A stretch of 47,750 bases of DNA from Bradyrhizobium guangdongense (GCF_006483445.1 NZ_PPPT01000114.1:1-47750); one strand, 5' to 3'. Counted from the stretch's first letter, positions 19,689 through 29,948 are shown. Numbers and translations: made by a program. The notes: generated by a model not told the origin, from the letters alone.

Positions 19689-21293
19689 TCAGGCGATCAT
19701 GGCTTGCGCGGCGCGCGTCAGCGGCTGCTCGGACAAATGCTCGGCCACGTCGCGCGCGGCGGCGAGCGTCGTCATGGTCCGCCGCGCAAGCGCGGCGTTC
19801 TCGTCCGGATAGTCGGCGCGGAAATGCGCACCGCGGCTTTCGTGGCGCGTGAAGGCACTGGCGGCGACCAGCAGGGCCGATGTCGCCATGTTGCGCAGCG
19901 CGATGCTGGGGGCGTCTCGTTCCAGCGTCGCAAAATGTTGCACGGCCTCCGCGAGCCCGTCGCTGTCTCTGATGACCCCGACATGTGTGCTCATCATCGT
20001 CCGCAACCGCTGCTCGGCGCGCACGTCCAGTGTCGCATTGCGCGGTGTCACCAGCGCTTCCGGCAGGCGGGCGGGTGAAGGGATGGCTCGGCCGGCGATG
20101 TCATCCGCGATGCGGGCGGCATAGACCACGGCCTCGAGCAGCGAGTTGAAGTGTCCTCGACTGGCGCCATGCGCGCCAGTCGAGGACACTTCACCGCCGG
20201 CCCAGAGCCCGTCGATCGAGCTGCGGCCGCGCGTGTCCACGGCGATGCCGCCCATGTGGTAGTGCGCTGCCGGCGCGATCGGGATCGGCTGTATTGCCGG
20301 ATCGAGGCCGGCGGCCGAGCAACTCGCATACACCGTCGGAAACTTCTCCACGAAACGTGCGCCGAGTGCCTGCCGCGCATCGAGAAACGCACCGCGGCCG
20401 GCGGCGACCTCTGCAAAGACGCCGCGCGCGACGATGTCGCGCGGGGCGAGCTCGGCGAGCTCATGCCGCGCCAGCATGAAACGCTCGCCGCTCGCGTTGA
20501 TGAGCGTTGCGCCTTCGCCGCGTAGCGCTTCGGTCGCAAGCGGCGCCGGATCGCGGCCGACCATGATCGCGGTCGGATGGAACTGGACGAATTCGGGGTC
20601 GGCGATGACGGCGCCCGCGCGTGCCGCGATCGCAAGCCCCGTGCCACTGGCTTCGTTCGGGTTGGTGGTGACGGCATAGAGATGCCCGGTGCCGCCGGTC
20701 GCGAGCACGACCGCGCGGGAGGCGATGATGAGAGGACGCGCGGCTGCGTTGCTGGCATCGCGGAGCTGCAATCCTGTGACCGCGTCGTCCTCGGTCAAGA
20801 GCGCCTCGGCGACAAAACCCTCGATCAGCCGGATCGACGGTGTGCGCCGCACGGCCTCGCTCAGGGCCGCGATGATCGCGGCACCGGCCATGTCGCCGCG
20901 CACATGCACGATGCGCCGCGCCGAATGCGCGGCTTCGCGTCCCACCGCGAGCCTGCCTTCGAGGTCGCGGTCGAACGGCACGCCATAGGCGAGGAGGTCG
21001 TGGATGCGGGCGCCGGCTTCGCGTGCGAGCCCGAGCGCGATCGTCTCGTCGACGAGACCTGCGCCGGCTGCGATCGTGTCGGCGGCATGTGCCTCGGGGC
21101 TGTCACCTTCGGCAACGGCCGCAGCAATTCCACCTTGCGCCCATGCGCTGGAGGCGCCCTGGCCGAGGGGCGCCGCCGAGATCACGGTGACGGGGCGCGG
21201 TGCGAGCTTGAGCGCGCAGAACAAGCCGGCCAGGCCGCCGCCGACGATGACGACATCGTCGGTGGTGCGGGTGAGGTCGTGGATGTTTAACAT
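19689..21293 (-). CDS. nadB: L-aspartate oxidase with rewritten FAD-site motif
   Basis: NadB oxidises L-aspartate to iminoaspartate, which NadA condenses with dihydroxyacetone phosphate. The 534-residue flavoprotein has the Rossmann start [35 protein letters not shown], and [12 protein letters not shown] with the catalytic-type Arg. Residues 375-387 read [13 protein letters not shown] where the family reads HGANRLASNSLLE: Arg379 and Asn383-Glu387 are kept, but Asn378 is Ser and Leu-Ala-Ser (380-382) is Gly-His-Phe. The change coincides with a long inverted repeat. ATG 21293 (GGTGGA 7 nt before) is preferred to GTG 21305, which abuts the nadA stop. Activity may be altered. Confidence 0.93.
   Translation of the reverse strand: MLNIHDLTRTTDDVVIVGGGLAGLFCALKLAPRPVTVISAAPLGQGASSAWAQGGIAAAVAEGDSPEAHAADTIAAGAGLVDETIALGLAREAGARIHDLLAYGVPFDRDLEGRLAVGREAAHSARRIVHVRGDMAGAAIIAALSEAVRRTPSIRLIEGFVAEALLTEDDAVTGLQLRDASNAAARPLIIASRAVVLATGGTGHLYAVTTNPNEASGTGLAIAARAGAVIADPEFVQFHPTAIMVGRDPAPLATEALRGEGATLINASGERFMLARHELAELAPRDIVARGVFAEVAAGRGAFLDARQALGARFVEKFPTVYASCSAAGLDPAIQPIPIAPAAHYHMGGIAVDTRGRSSIDGLWAGGEVSSTGAHGASRGHFNSLLEAVVYAARIADDIAGRAIPSPARLPEALVTPRNATLDVRAEQRLRTMMSTHVGVIRDSDGLAEAVQHFATLERDAPSIALRNMATSALLVAASAFTRHESRGAHFRADYPDENAALARRTMTTLAAARDVAEHLSEQPLTRAAQAMIA
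20147..20193. repeat. 21-bp perfect inverted repeat inside nadB
   Basis: Bases 20147-20167 are the exact reverse complement of 20173-20193, with the 5-nt spacer CATGC. On the coding strand the first arm encodes EVSSTGA and the second ASRGHF. A perfect palindrome this long is not expected in coding DNA, and the second arm sits exactly where the conserved NRLAS block should be. Confidence 0.95.
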
Positions 21294-21305
21294 GACTGCT
21301 TCCAC

Positions 21306-22406
21306 CTAGTTCTTCAGATTGATCATTCGCTCGACCGACCGTTGCGCGCGCTCTGCGATTGCCGGATCGATCGTCACCTCCTCCCGCAGCGTCAGCAGGC
21401 TCTCGAGGATGTTCGACAGCGTGATGCGCTTCATGTGCGGGCAGAGATTGCAGGGCCGCAGCATCTCGATTTCGGGCAGCTCGGCGCGCACATTGTCGGC
21501 CATCGAGCATTCCGTGATCATGACGAGGCGCTTCGGCCGTTTCTCGCGGACCCATTTGATCATGTGTGCGGTGGATCCCGTGAAGTCGGCCTCCGCCAGC
21601 ACGTCCGGCGGACACTCCGGATGCGCGATGATCTGCACGGAGGGATCGGCCTCGCGATAGGCGCGCAGCTCCTCACCGGTGAAGCGCTCATGCACTTCGC
21701 ATGCGCCCTTCCAGGCGATGATCTTCACATCCGTCTTCGAGGCAACGTATTTTGCCAGATACTGGTCGGGCAGAAAGATCACCGTCGGTGCGCGCAGGCT
21801 TTCGACCACCGCGACCGCGTTCGACGAGGTGCAGCAGATGTCGACTTCGGCCTTCACGTCTGCCGACGTGTTGACATAGGCCACCACGGGCACGCCCGGA
21901 AAGCGTTCGCGCAACAGCCGCACGTCGGCGCCGGTGATGCTCGCTGCCAGCGAGCAGCCGGCGCGCGAATCCGGGATCAGCACCGTCTTGTCCGGATTGA
22001 GCAGCTTTGACGTCTCCGCCATGAAGTGCACACCGCACTGGACGATGATGTCGGCGTTTACCTTGGTGGCTTCGATCGCGAGCTGCAGCGAGTCGCCGCC
22101 GATGTCGGCGACGCAGTGAAAGATCTCCGGCGCCTGGTAGTTGTGCGCGAGGATCACCGCGTTGCGTGCGACCTTTACTTCGTTGATCGCCTTGATCGTC
22201 GGCGCCATCAGCGGCCATTCGATCGGCGGGATCACATGCTTGACCCGCTCATAGAGCGGCGCGGTCGTGCGTTCGACCTCCGGTGTCCATTCCAGCGCGG
22301 GTCTCGGCAGCGCGCCGGTGCCGGGGCGGGCGGTAGGCGCACTCGCCGCGGGCCGTCGCTGCGATGGGGCGAAATCTTCGGGTCCGAATAGTCCGGCAAT
22401 CGGCAT
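21306..22406 (-). CDS. nadA: quinolinate synthase
   Basis: NadA, a 4Fe-4S enzyme, makes quinolinate from iminoaspartate and dihydroxyacetone phosphate. In 366 residues the three cluster cysteines are recognisable in [22 protein letters not shown] and [30 protein letters not shown] and GCSLAASI are substrate-pocket segments. The first 45 residues are a Pro/Ala-rich extension. AAGGAG lies 6 nt before ATG 22406. It is first in the nadABC operon, directly downstream of a palindromic operator that overlaps the likely promoter. Confidence 0.97.
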   Translation of the reverse strand: MPIAGLFGPEDFAPSQRRPAASAPTARPGTGALPRPALEWTPEVERTTAPLYERVKHVIPPIEWPLMAPTIKAINEVKVARNAVILAHNYQAPEIFHCVADIGGDSLQLAIEATKVNADIIVQCGVHFMAETSKLLNPDKTVLIPDSRAGCSLAASITGADVRLLRERFPGVPVVAYVNTSADVKAEVDICCTSSNAVAVVESLRAPTVIFLPDQYLAKYVASKTDVKIIAWKGACEVHERFTGEELRAYREADPSVQIIAHPECPPDVLAEADFTGSTAHMIKWVREKRPKRLVMITECSMADNVRAELPEIEMLRPCNLCPHMKRITLSNILESLLTLREEVTIDPAIAERAQRSVERMINLKN

Positions 22407-22424
22407 GACCGTCTCCTTGTCGAT

Positions 22425-22445
22425 ATATACTCATTTTGAGTATAT
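22425..22445 (-). promoter_or_regulatory. palindromic operator 1 upstream of nadA (probable NadQ site)
   Basis: ATATACTCA and TGAGTATAT form perfect 9-bp arms around three T, 19 nt before the nadA start. On the minus strand TAATAT, a good -10 box, runs into its left arm, with TTGGGG 18 nt further upstream as a possible -35. A repressor bound here would block the promoter. A NadQ-type regulator gene is in this window at 34623; the pairing is inference. Confidence 0.75.
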
Positions 22446-22728
22446 TAGGTGCCTGAGAATGCCGGCCCCAAGGGCCGGCTATCGTCGCAGTCGGTGAACT
22501 CCCGCACTCAGAAAGTCATATTATTCTCAATCTGAGCAAATCGAAGATATCACCACGCCTCCGTCTCGGCTAGGGCCTCACGCCAAATGTGATCGGGGAA
22601 GAACGTACCAATTTGCAGGGCTGCAATGCGCAGAATATTTCGGGCTTGGATTATCATGCAGATGCATTAACTCCCCCCGGGTGCGGCTGCCTATTCCGGA
22701 CCCGCCAACACGCAAAAAGGGGATTTGC
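22446..22728. other. divergent control region between nadA and MFS gene
   Basis: Apart from operator 2, this stretch holds an 8-bp GC hairpin, GCCGGCCC-CAA-GGGCCGGC (22461-22479), between the two operators, and an ATGCAGATGCAT partial palindrome near 22655. No open frame with a ribosome site is seen. Confidence 0.5.
22521..22541 (-). promoter_or_regulatory. palindromic operator 2 upstream of nadA
   Basis: CTCA-ATC-TGAG (22526-22536) repeats the core of operator 1 with weaker outer arms; the centres are 96 bp apart. On the minus strand it is again followed at once by TAATAT. It could be a second site for looping or control of a second promoter, or of the divergent MFS gene. Confidence 0.55.
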
Positions 22729-23973
22729 ATGTCGACAGCCCAAGCCGGTCCGGTCTCGTCGTCAGCCTGGCGCACACCCGCCATTATCATCCTCTGCGGC
22801 TGCGCCATCGGCATGCTGGGCTTTGGTCCGCGCTCGACGCTCGGTTTCTTCGTGCAACCGATGAGCCATGAATTCGCCTGGGGCCGCGACGTGTTCGGCC
22901 TCGCCATTGCCGTGCAGAACCTGCTGTGGGGCCTCGGCCAGCCGTTTGCCGGCGCCGTTGCCGATCGCTTCGGCCTGTTCCGCGTGATGTGCGTCGGCGC
23001 CGTGCTCTATGCTGGCGGGTTGCTCCTGATGCGCTATTCGTCGACGCCGCTCTCGCTCAACATCGGTGCGGGCGTGATGATCGGCTTCGGCCTTGCAGGC
23101 TGCTCCTTCAACCTCGTGCTGTCGGCCTTCAGCAAGCTATTGCCGCCGGAGAAGCGCGGGCTCGCGCTCGGTGCCGGCACGGCGGCCGGTTCGTTCGGCC
23201 AATTTTTGTTTGCGCCCGTCGGCGTCGCGCTGATCGACAATTTTGGCTGGCAGCAGGCGCTGACCGTGTTCTCCGGCCTGATGCTGCTGATCATTCCGCT
23301 GTCGTTTGCGCTCTCCGTGCCCCGGGCCTCGGCGTCCGCCAATACTGCGTCAAACGACAATCAGTCCTTCACGACGGCGCTCGCCGAGGCCTTCGGCCAT
23401 CGCTCCTACGTACTGCTGGTGCTCGGTTTCTTCACCTGCGGTTTCCAGCTCGCCTTCATCACCGTGCATCTGCCGGCGTTCCTGGTCGATCGCGGCATCT
23501 CCACGCAGACCGGCGGCTGGGTGATCGCGGCGATCGGGCTGTTCAACATCGTGGGTTCGCTGAGCGTCGGCTGGCTGCAGAACTATCTGCCCAAGCGCTA
23601 CATCCTCTCCACGATCTACCTTACGCGCGCACTCGCGACGCTCGCCTTCATCTCGTTCCCGATCACGCCGTTCTCGGCCGTGGCGTTCGGCGCGATCTCC
23701 GGCCTCACCTGGCTGTCGACGGTGCCCCCGACCTCGGCGCTGGTCGCGCTGATGTTCGGCACGCGCTGGCTCGCCACGCTCTACGGCTTTGCCTTCGTCA
23801 GCCATCAGGTCGGCGGCTTCCTCGGCGTCTGGCTCGGCGGCATCGTGTTCGAGCGCTTTGGTTCCTACACGCCGATCTGGTGGCTCTCGATCCTGTTCGG
23901 CGTGCTGTCGGCGCTGATCAACCTGCCGATCGTGGAGAAGCCTGTCGCACGAGCGGTTGCGCAGCCCGCCTGA
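22729..23973 (+). CDS. MFS transporter
   Basis: A 414-residue major facilitator with about 12 hydrophobic helices in two halves. The loop after helix 2 reads GQPFAGAVADRFGLFRVM, the MFS signature region, and the second half has a matching YLPKRYILSTIYL loop. It most resembles the oxalate/formate-antiporter-like or YbfB-like bacterial carriers, but substrate cannot be read from sequence. ATG 22729 is preceded by AGGGG; the in-frame GTG 22681 would add a non-hydrophobic leader. It is divergent from nadA, raising but not proving a link to pyridine or dicarboxylate uptake. Confidence 0.85.
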   Translation: MSTAQAGPVSSSAWRTPAIIILCGCAIGMLGFGPRSTLGFFVQPMSHEFAWGRDVFGLAIAVQNLLWGLGQPFAGAVADRFGLFRVMCVGAVLYAGGLLLMRYSSTPLSLNIGAGVMIGFGLAGCSFNLVLSAFSKLLPPEKRGLALGAGTAAGSFGQFLFAPVGVALIDNFGWQQALTVFSGLMLLIIPLSFALSVPRASASANTASNDNQSFTTALAEAFGHRSYVLLVLGFFTCGFQLAFITVHLPAFLVDRGISTQTGGWVIAAIGLFNIVGSLSVGWLQNYLPKRYILSTIYLTRALATLAFISFPITPFSAVAFGAISGLTWLSTVPPTSALVALMFGTRWLATLYGFAFVSHQVGGFLGVWLGGIVFERFGSYTPIWWLSILFGVLSALINLPIVEKPVARAVAQPA

Positions 23974-24013
23974 TCGGCTAAACATCGCCTGAAACAAGTC
24001 AGGGAGTTCAGGC

Positions 24014-25000
24014 GTGGCAACGTTCAAAGCGATCCGGATCGAGAAGGCCGACAAGGGCACATCAGCGCAACTGGGCCAGTTCGACGAAGCCGAGCTGATG
24101 GACGGCGACGTCACCGTGCGCGTGGAGTGGTCGACGCTGAACTACAAGGACGGCCTTGCGCTCACCGGCAAGGCACCGGTGGTGCGCCGCTTCCCGATGA
24201 TCGCGGGCATCGACTTCGCCGGCACGGTCGAACAATCCTCCCATCCGCAGTGGAAGGCCGGCGACAAGGTCGTCTGCACCGGCTGGGGCATGGGCGAGAC
24301 GCATCTCGGCGCCTATGCCGAGAAGGCGAGAGTGAAGGGCGACTGGCTGGTGGCCCTGCCGCAGGGCCTGTCGGGCCGTGACGCCATGGCGATCGGCACC
24401 GCCGGCTTCACCGCGATGCTCTCGGTGCTGGCGCTGGAGAAGCACGGCCTGTCGCCGAAGAGCGGCCCCGTCGTCGTAACAGGCGCGGCCGGCGGCGTCG
24501 GTTCCGTCGCCACGGCCGTGCTGTCAAAGCTCGGCTATCACGTCATTGCCTCGACCGGCCGCGCGGTGGAAGCGGGCTACCTGAAGGACATCGGTGCGGC
24601 CGAGGTGATCGACCGCAACGAGCTCTCGGGCACTCCCAAGCCGCTCGCCAAGGAGCGCTGGGCAGGGGGCGTGGACAGCGTCGGCTCGACCACGCTTGCG
24701 AATCTCCTGTCGATGACCAAGTACGGCGGCGCCATCGCGGCCTGCGGCCTGGCCGCCGGCATGGACCTGCCGTCGTCGGTCGCCCCCTTCATTTTGCGCG
24801 GAGTGTGCCTTCTCGGCATCGATTCCGTGATGTGCCCGATCGAGCCGCGAAAGGCTGCCTGGCAGCGCCTGGCGACCGACCTTGATCGCTCGAAACTATC
24901 TGAAATCACTAAGGAAATTTCGCTCGACCAGGTTGCCGGCTATGGTGCGAAAATTCTCGCCGGCGAGGTCCGCGGCCGGATCGTGGTAAAAATTCTCTAA
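24014..25000 (+). CDS. AcuI/YhdH-type quinone-oxidoreductase-like reductase
   Basis: A 328-residue medium-chain reductase. The N-terminal GroES-like half contains [20 protein letters not shown] and [13 protein letters not shown]; the NADPH-binding half has [20 protein letters not shown]. No structural or catalytic zinc ligands are evident, as in the YhdH/AcuI group that reduces acryloyl-CoA to propionyl-CoA. GTG 24014 is chosen because AGGGAG lies 7 nt before it. It follows the MFS gene by 40 nt and may be co-transcribed with it. The precise substrate is inferred from family resemblance only. Confidence 0.88.
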   Translation: MATFKAIRIEKADKGTSAQLGQFDEAELMDGDVTVRVEWSTLNYKDGLALTGKAPVVRRFPMIAGIDFAGTVEQSSHPQWKAGDKVVCTGWGMGETHLGAYAEKARVKGDWLVALPQGLSGRDAMAIGTAGFTAMLSVLALEKHGLSPKSGPVVVTGAAGGVGSVATAVLSKLGYHVIASTGRAVEAGYLKDIGAAEVIDRNELSGTPKPLAKERWAGGVDSVGSTTLANLLSMTKYGGAIAACGLAAGMDLPSSVAPFILRGVCLLGIDSVMCPIEPRKAAWQRLATDLDRSKLSEITKEISLDQVAGYGAKILAGEVRGRIVVKIL

Positions 25001-25112
25001 CGGCGTTCAGACTTTACCAACCAAGCTGCTCCAATGTTGCCACGGTTAGTATGGTAAGCAGCGGGTAAAGAGATAAGGCATCGCCCGCTGCGGGTTGGGT
25101 TCGGAGTTGAGC

Positions 25113-25712
25113 ATGCTTGCGCGTATTGTGTTGGGGGCCGCCATGGCGGCAGCGACGTTTGTGCCGGCCATCGTACCTGCCTTGGCTGGAAGCATGAACG
25201 CCGACGAGGCGCGCCGCTTCGTCGCCGGCAAGGTGTTCGCGTTCACCTGTTTCGACGGCACCAAGGGTGCGGGCCGCATCCTCGACGATCTCGGCGCTGC
25301 CGGCTCCGTTCAGTTCTCTGGCTCCGGTCCCGTCCGTCACCTCCGGCTCCCCGGCAATACGCTCCAGATCCGCGGCCAGAACGTCTGCGCCTCCATCAAA
25401 GGCATTCCGTTCGAGCCCTGCTTCAACCTCGACAAGCGCGACGAGCGCACTTTCCGCGGCTCGGTCTCCGGCATGGGCTTCGCCTATTGCGACTTCCACC
25501 ACCAAGGTGGCAATCAAATGCTGATGGCGCGCGCGGTCGCACGGCCGCGCTCGCTGCACGCACCCGCGCAGACGGGCTCGATCGATGCATCGCGCACTGA
25601 AGTTGCAACGCGCGTGGAAACGCCGCGCGTCGAAACCGGCCGTATCGAGCCGGTGAAGTCGGAAGCGCCGAAGAACGACGCGCCGCTCGAACTGCGCCGC
25701 TCCACCGATTGA
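25113..25712 (+). CDS. exported protein of unknown function with four cysteines
   Basis: A 199-residue protein with a clear signal peptide (MLARIVLGAAMAAATFVPAI ... ALAGS). The mature domain (about 27-145) has four Cys, in FTCFDG, NVCASI, EPCFNL and AYCDFH, that could form two disulfides in the periplasm. From about 150 the tail is disordered and repetitive (VETPRVETGRIEPVKSEAPK). ATG 25113 has GGAG 7 nt upstream. I do not recognise a named family. A hairpin resembling a terminator follows at 25771. Confidence 0.75.
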   Translation: MLARIVLGAAMAAATFVPAIVPALAGSMNADEARRFVAGKVFAFTCFDGTKGAGRILDDLGAAGSVQFSGSGPVRHLRLPGNTLQIRGQNVCASIKGIPFEPCFNLDKRDERTFRGSVSGMGFAYCDFHHQGGNQMLMARAVARPRSLHAPAQTGSIDASRTEVATRVETPRVETGRIEPVKSEAPKNDAPLELRRSTD

Positions 25713-25770
25713 GCCTCGCGCAAGCGCGTCGCATTGCAACGCGCCGAGAAACCAGACTGAAATCTTTTGC

Positions 25771-25803
25771 GCCGCCGCGCCGTAGTCATACGGGCGGCGG
25801 CTT
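25771..25803 (+). terminator. probable terminator after the four-cysteine protein
   Basis: A 13-bp GC-rich stem with one bulged G, GCCGCC...CCGTA with TACGG...GGCGGC around GTCA, followed by TTT. It lies about 60 nt after the stop. The T-run is short. Confidence 0.55.
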
Positions 25804-25880
25804 TCATCGCTTGGTAGCGACTCGCGTCCCAGTCTTTTTGCAAAAGGCCGGGAAACGCGGCCCAATAACAGGGTTCAAAA

Positions 25881-26135
25881 ATGTCGCTTTATTTCTTTCG
25901 GATCAGCACCGGACGTTACTCCGGCGCGTCCGACCAGCCGTATGAATTCGAGGATCGCACCGCCGCATGGCGTGAGATGACCGAGGTCTGCGCCAATCTG
26001 ATCAGCAGTATCGCGCGCAGCCTGAAGCCGAATGCCGAATGGCACATGGATCTGCTCGACGAGAACAAGGAACTGCTGTTCCGGATCAGTCTCGTCGGCG
26101 AAACCGTCGAGAGTCGTGGACTGGCTGAAATTTAG
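25881..26135 (+). CDS. DUF6894-like small protein
   Basis: An 84-residue protein starting MSLYFFRISTGRYSGASDQP, with a central helix (TAAWREMTEVCANLISSIAR) and a closing strand segment (LLDENKELLFRISLVGETVE). The YFFRI start followed by EFEDRTAAWREM matches the small DUF6894 family that is abundant in Bradyrhizobium; function unknown. It is a stand-alone gene between a hairpin and the chemotaxis cluster. Confidence 0.72.
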   Translation: MSLYFFRISTGRYSGASDQPYEFEDRTAAWREMTEVCANLISSIARSLKPNAEWHMDLLDENKELLFRISLVGETVESRGLAEI

Positions 26136-26258
26136 GCTCCCGCGTGCTCGCGTGTAGTTAACCTGTTAAGCTCGTAACCCGTGTGCACTTTCAAGTGCTT
26201 ATGCGTCGATTCCGGTAGTTGTCCGGGGACTGCTGTTAACCAAATCGGAATTCTACGG

Positions 26259-26273
26259 GCCCAAATTTTGGGC
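26259..26273. other. palindrome upstream of first chemoreceptor
   Basis: GCCCAAA-T-TTTGGGC is a perfect 7-bp inverted repeat around a single base, 65 nt before the receptor start, in the 203-base gap 26136-26338. The same gap has GCACTT-TC-AAGTGC near 26186. Either could bind a regulator; neither is assigned. Confidence 0.4.
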
Positions 26274-26338
26274 AAGGGCGATCAACGTCCAAAGCGGCCG
26301 ACAATGACTTGGCTGCTTCGTTTCTGGGGAAACGTGCC

Positions 26339-28075
26339 ATGTTGAGCCTTATTCAGAATTTGCGGATCGGTACCAAGCTGGCGGTTGCCTCGGCGCTCGG
26401 CATCCTCCTCGTCGCAGCCATGATCGCGGGCCAGATCGTCGGCAATGGCAAGGTGCGCCACTCCAACGGCGCCGCGCTCGAACAGCAGACGCTGGCGCGC
26501 GATGCCGTCGAAGCCAAGCTCGCGCTGCGCAGCATGCAGCTCAGCGCCCGCGACATTCGTCTCGCCAACAATGTTGCCGAATTTCAAAAGGCCAACGACA
26601 GCCTCCTTGAACGGTCCAAAACCCTGAATGGCGTCATTGAGGTGATGCTGAAGCTGTCGCACGCGCCCGAGAATCGCGCGCGGATGGAGAAGCTCAAGAG
26701 CCTCACGGCAGATTATCTAAAGGGGGCCCAACAGCTCGCATCGATCCGCAGCGAGGCCATCGCCGCGACGGGTCCGGACGCGGCTGCACGCCTCGCCAAG
26801 CTCGTCGAAGAGGGCGCGCGCGTAACCCGTGAAGTCACGCTCCCGATCGCAAGCGAGATGGACGGGGTGACCAACCAGATCGCCGAGTTTGCCAAGCACA
26901 AGGGCGAGGAGGATATCGCCGGTGCGGTTCAGGAGATGGCCGCGAGCGAGCGGCTCGGCATCATCGTCGGGTCATCCGCCATGTTCGTCCTGATCGGCTC
27001 CTGGCTCATGTCCTTCCTGACCATCGCGCGCCCCATCAGTGCGCTGACGGTTGCGATGAACGAGCTCGCCGGCGGCAATTTCTCGGTGGTGCTGCCCGGG
27101 CTCGGCCGCAAGGACGAGGTCGGCGGCGTCGCCGATGCGGTGGAGAAATTCAAGGTGGTGTCCGAGCAGAAGGCGCGCGAGGAGGCCGAAGCCAAGATCA
27201 GGCAGGACAAGATCGCGGCCGATCAGCGCAAGACGGAGATGCGCAAGCTCGCCGACAGTTTTGAGGCCGCCGTCGGCGAGATCGTCGACACCGTCTCCTC
27301 GGCCTCGACCGAGCTGGAAGCCTCCGCCTCGACGCTGACCTCGACCGCGGAGCGCGCCCAGGAGGTCACCACCATGGTGGCGGCCGCGTCCGAGGAAGCC
27401 TCGACCAACGTGCAGTCGGTGGCGTCGGCGACCGAGGAGCTGTCCTCCTCGATCACCGAGATCAGCCGACAGGTACAGGAATCGGCGCGGGTCGCCAGTG
27501 AGGCCGTCGGCCAGGCCCGCACCACCACCGAGCGGGTCAGCGAGCTGTCCAGGGCGGCAACGCGGATCGGCGACGTGGTCGAGTTGATCAACACCATCGC
27601 GGGCCAGACCAATCTGCTGGCGCTCAACGCCACGATCGAGGCGGCACGTGCCGGTGAGGCCGGGCGCGGTTTTGCCGTGGTCGCCTCCGAGGTGAAGGCG
27701 CTGGCCGAGCAGACCGCGAAGGCGACCGGCGAGATCGGCCAGCAGATCACGGGCATCCAGGCGGCGACGCAGGAATCGGTCGGGGCCATCAGAGACATCA
27801 GCGACACCATCGAAAAACTGTCCGAGATCTCGTCGACGATCGCGGCGGCGGTGGAGGAGCAGGGTGCCGCCACGCAGGAAATCTCCCGCAACGTGCAGCA
27901 GGCAGCCCAGGGCACCCATCAGGTCTCGGCCAACATCACCGACGTGCAGCGCGGTGCGGGCGAGACCGGCTCGGCATCCTCGCAGGTGCTTTCGGCGGCG
28001 CAGTCGCTCGCCTCCGACAGCAACCGTCTCAAGCTCGAGGTCGGCAAGTTCCTCGACACGGTGCGCGCGGCATAA
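26339..28075 (+). CDS. methyl-accepting chemotaxis protein, receptor 1 of 3
   Basis: A 578-residue transmembrane chemoreceptor that would control CheA. Order: short cytoplasmic start, helix TM1 (about 14-34), periplasmic four-helix-bundle-like sensor (35-205), TM2 (about 206-229), HAMP (about 230-283), and the coiled-coil signalling domain (300-570). The hairpin tip is [20 protein letters not shown] followed by [20 protein letters not shown]. Predicted methylation helices include [20 protein letters not shown] and [20 protein letters not shown]. There is no C-terminal CheR-binding pentapeptide. ATG 26339 has GGGGA upstream. It is first of three tandem receptors with nearly identical signalling parts. 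Confidence 0.95.
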   Translation: MLSLIQNLRIGTKLAVASALGILLVAAMIAGQIVGNGKVRHSNGAALEQQTLARDAVEAKLALRSMQLSARDIRLANNVAEFQKANDSLLERSKTLNGVIEVMLKLSHAPENRARMEKLKSLTADYLKGAQQLASIRSEAIAATGPDAAARLAKLVEEGARVTREVTLPIASEMDGVTNQIAEFAKHKGEEDIAGAVQEMAASERLGIIVGSSAMFVLIGSWLMSFLTIARPISALTVAMNELAGGNFSVVLPGLGRKDEVGGVADAVEKFKVVSEQKAREEAEAKIRQDKIAADQRKTEMRKLADSFEAAVGEIVDTVSSASTELEASASTLTSTAERAQEVTTMVAAASEEASTNVQSVASATEELSSSITEISRQVQESARVASEAVGQARTTTERVSELSRAATRIGDVVELINTIAGQTNLLALNATIEAARAGEAGRGFAVVASEVKALAEQTAKATGEIGQQITGIQAATQESVGAIRDISDTIEKLSEISSTIAAAVEEQGAATQEISRNVQQAAQGTHQVSANITDVQRGAGETGSASSQVLSAAQSLASDSNRLKLEVGKFLDTVRAA

Positions 28076-28134
28076 GCCGGCGCGATTCCGCATTTCGAGA
28101 GGAACGGTCCCGGAGTAGCGATCTGGCGGGACAG

Positions 28135-28150
28135 GCCGTACTTGTACGGC
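28135..28150. other. palindrome between receptors 1 and 2
   Basis: GCCGTAC-TT-GTACGGC, perfect 7-bp arms, 60 nt after the receptor 1 stop and 83 nt before receptor 2. It could be a weak terminator (TTGATTCCTT follows) or an operator. Confidence 0.45.
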
Positions 28151-28232
28151 TTGATTCCTTAAGAGCCTGGAGAGGCTTTCGGGCAATGCTTAACGCGGAC
28201 CTAATTCCGTGCCTTACTCTTCGGAGGCTTCA

Positions 28233-29939
28233 ATGCATTTCCTCGGCCGGTTCCGCATCCTGCCCAAAATACTTGGCATCGTTGCGCTGCTTTGCGTGAT
28301 CGCCTCCAGCATCGCCTATATCGGTGTCTCCGCACTTTCCGACCTGAGCAGCAAGGCTGAGATCATGTCAACGGCGGCGCAGCGCGCGCTACTGGCGGCT
28401 CGCGCCAACCAGAACGTGATTGCGCTCAACCGAGCCGAATTCCGCAGCGCGCTCGACCCGCGCGACGACAATCGCCTTGCGGCGCGCCAGGTCATCGAAG
28501 AGCAGCTCAAGCAATATCAGGAGCGTTTCGAGAAGGTCAGCCAGACCGTGGACGAACAGGCAAAGGCGATGCTCCCCGCGGTCCGCGAGGCCTTCGCGGC
28601 CTACAGGACCCAGTTGGACGCGACGCTGGGCGCGATCGACGGCGAGAAATCCTCAAAGCTCAGTGATAGCGCCGACCGGCTGCGCGATACGGCAATGAAG
28701 AGCAGGGCTGCTGCCGAGAATCTCCAGGCCAAGATCCGCGCTATCGCAGACCGGCTGAACATGCGGGTCGAAGAAAAATCGAAGGAGACGCGCGACCAGT
28801 ACGAGTCGACGTCGCGTGTGTTGGTTCTGCTCGCCGCGTTCGGTGTCGTGATCGGTGGCGTGGTCGGCTTCGTGCTCGGCCAGTACGGCATCGCCAAGCC
28901 GATACGTGCGATCGTCGGATTGCTCCAGGACCTTGCTTCAGGAAACTACAATGTCGAGATTCGCGGCGGTGACCGCAGGGATGAGGTCGGCGACGTCGCG
29001 AGAACTGCCGAAGTGTTTCGCGAGAACGGCCTCGCCAAGATCCGCATGGAAGCCGAGCAGAAGGAGGCGGAGCAGCGCAGTGCGGCGCAGCGGCGGCAGG
29101 ACATGCTGCGCCTTGCCGACCAGTTCGAAAGCGCGGTCGGGGATGTGATCGAGACCGTCAGTTCGGCATCCACCGAGCTCGAAGCCTCAGCTACGACGCT
29201 GACATCGACCGCCGAGCATGCGCAGCAGCTTGCGACCGTGGTCGCGGCTGCGTCGGAAGAGGCCTCCACCAACGTGCAGTCGGTTGCATCGGCGACGGAG
29301 GAATTGTCGTCCTCGATCACCGAGATCAGCCGGCAAGTTCAGGAATCGGCAAGGGTCGCAGGCGAGGCCGTCAGTCAGGCGCGCACCACGACTGAACGGG
29401 TCAGCGAGCTCTCCAAGGCCGCGACGCGGATCGGAGATGTGGTCGAACTGATCAACACCATCGCCGGCCAGACCAATCTGCTGGCGCTCAACGCGACGAT
29501 CGAGGCGGCGCGCGCCGGTGAGGCCGGGCGCGGCTTTGCCGTCGTCGCCTCCGAGGTCAAGGCTCTGGCCGAGCAAACCGCGAAGGCAACCGGTGAGATC
29601 GGTCAGCAGATCTCCGGCATTCAGGCCGCGACCGAAGACTCCGTCGGTGCGATCAAGGCGATCAGCGGCACGATCGAACGGCTTTCCGAAATCTCCTCGA
29701 CGATCGCGGCCGCGGTCGAGGAGCAGGGGGCGGCGACTCAGGAAATTTCCCGCAACGTGCAGCAGGCGGCGCAGGGCACCGAGCAGGTCTCCGCCAACAT
29801 CACCGACGTGCAGCGCGGCGCCAGCGAAACCGGCTCCGCATCCTCGCAGGTGCTGTCGGCCGCACAGTCGCTTTCCGGCGACAGCAACCGCCTCAAGCTC
29901 GAGGTCGGCAAATTCCTCAGCACGGTGCGCGCAGCCTAA
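28233..29939 (+). CDS. methyl-accepting chemotaxis protein, receptor 2 of 3
   Basis: A 568-residue chemoreceptor with TM1 at about 11-33, a helical periplasmic sensor, TM2 near 196-220, HAMP, and a signalling domain almost identical to receptor 1 (same tip, same C-terminal [17 protein letters not shown]). The sensor half is unrelated in sequence to receptor 1, so the ligand probably differs. GGAGG lies 5 nt before ATG 28233; an in-frame GTG 24 nt upstream is less likely. A stem ending AGGCCCGA/TCGGGCCT follows the stop. Confidence 0.95.
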   Translation: MHFLGRFRILPKILGIVALLCVIASSIAYIGVSALSDLSSKAEIMSTAAQRALLAARANQNVIALNRAEFRSALDPRDDNRLAARQVIEEQLKQYQERFEKVSQTVDEQAKAMLPAVREAFAAYRTQLDATLGAIDGEKSSKLSDSADRLRDTAMKSRAAAENLQAKIRAIADRLNMRVEEKSKETRDQYESTSRVLVLLAAFGVVIGGVVGFVLGQYGIAKPIRAIVGLLQDLASGNYNVEIRGGDRRDEVGDVARTAEVFRENGLAKIRMEAEQKEAEQRSAAQRRQDMLRLADQFESAVGDVIETVSSASTELEASATTLTSTAEHAQQLATVVAAASEEASTNVQSVASATEELSSSITEISRQVQESARVAGEAVSQARTTTERVSELSKAATRIGDVVELINTIAGQTNLLALNATIEAARAGEAGRGFAVVASEVKALAEQTAKATGEIGQQISGIQAATEDSVGAIKAISGTIERLSEISSTIAAAVEEQGAATQEISRNVQQAAQGTEQVSANITDVQRGASETGSASSQVLSAAQSLSGDSNRLKLEVGKFLSTVRAA

Positions 29940-29948
29940 AGGGCGTAA

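Noticed and set aside
20151..20525. Plus-strand frame within nadB beginning with residues like [13 protein letters not shown]
   Set aside because: It repeats the nadB peptide only because the inverted repeat reads alike on both strands.
26150..26245. CtrA-type TTAA-N7-TTAA site before the chemoreceptors
   Set aside because: Several TTAAC words occur but none at the required spacing.
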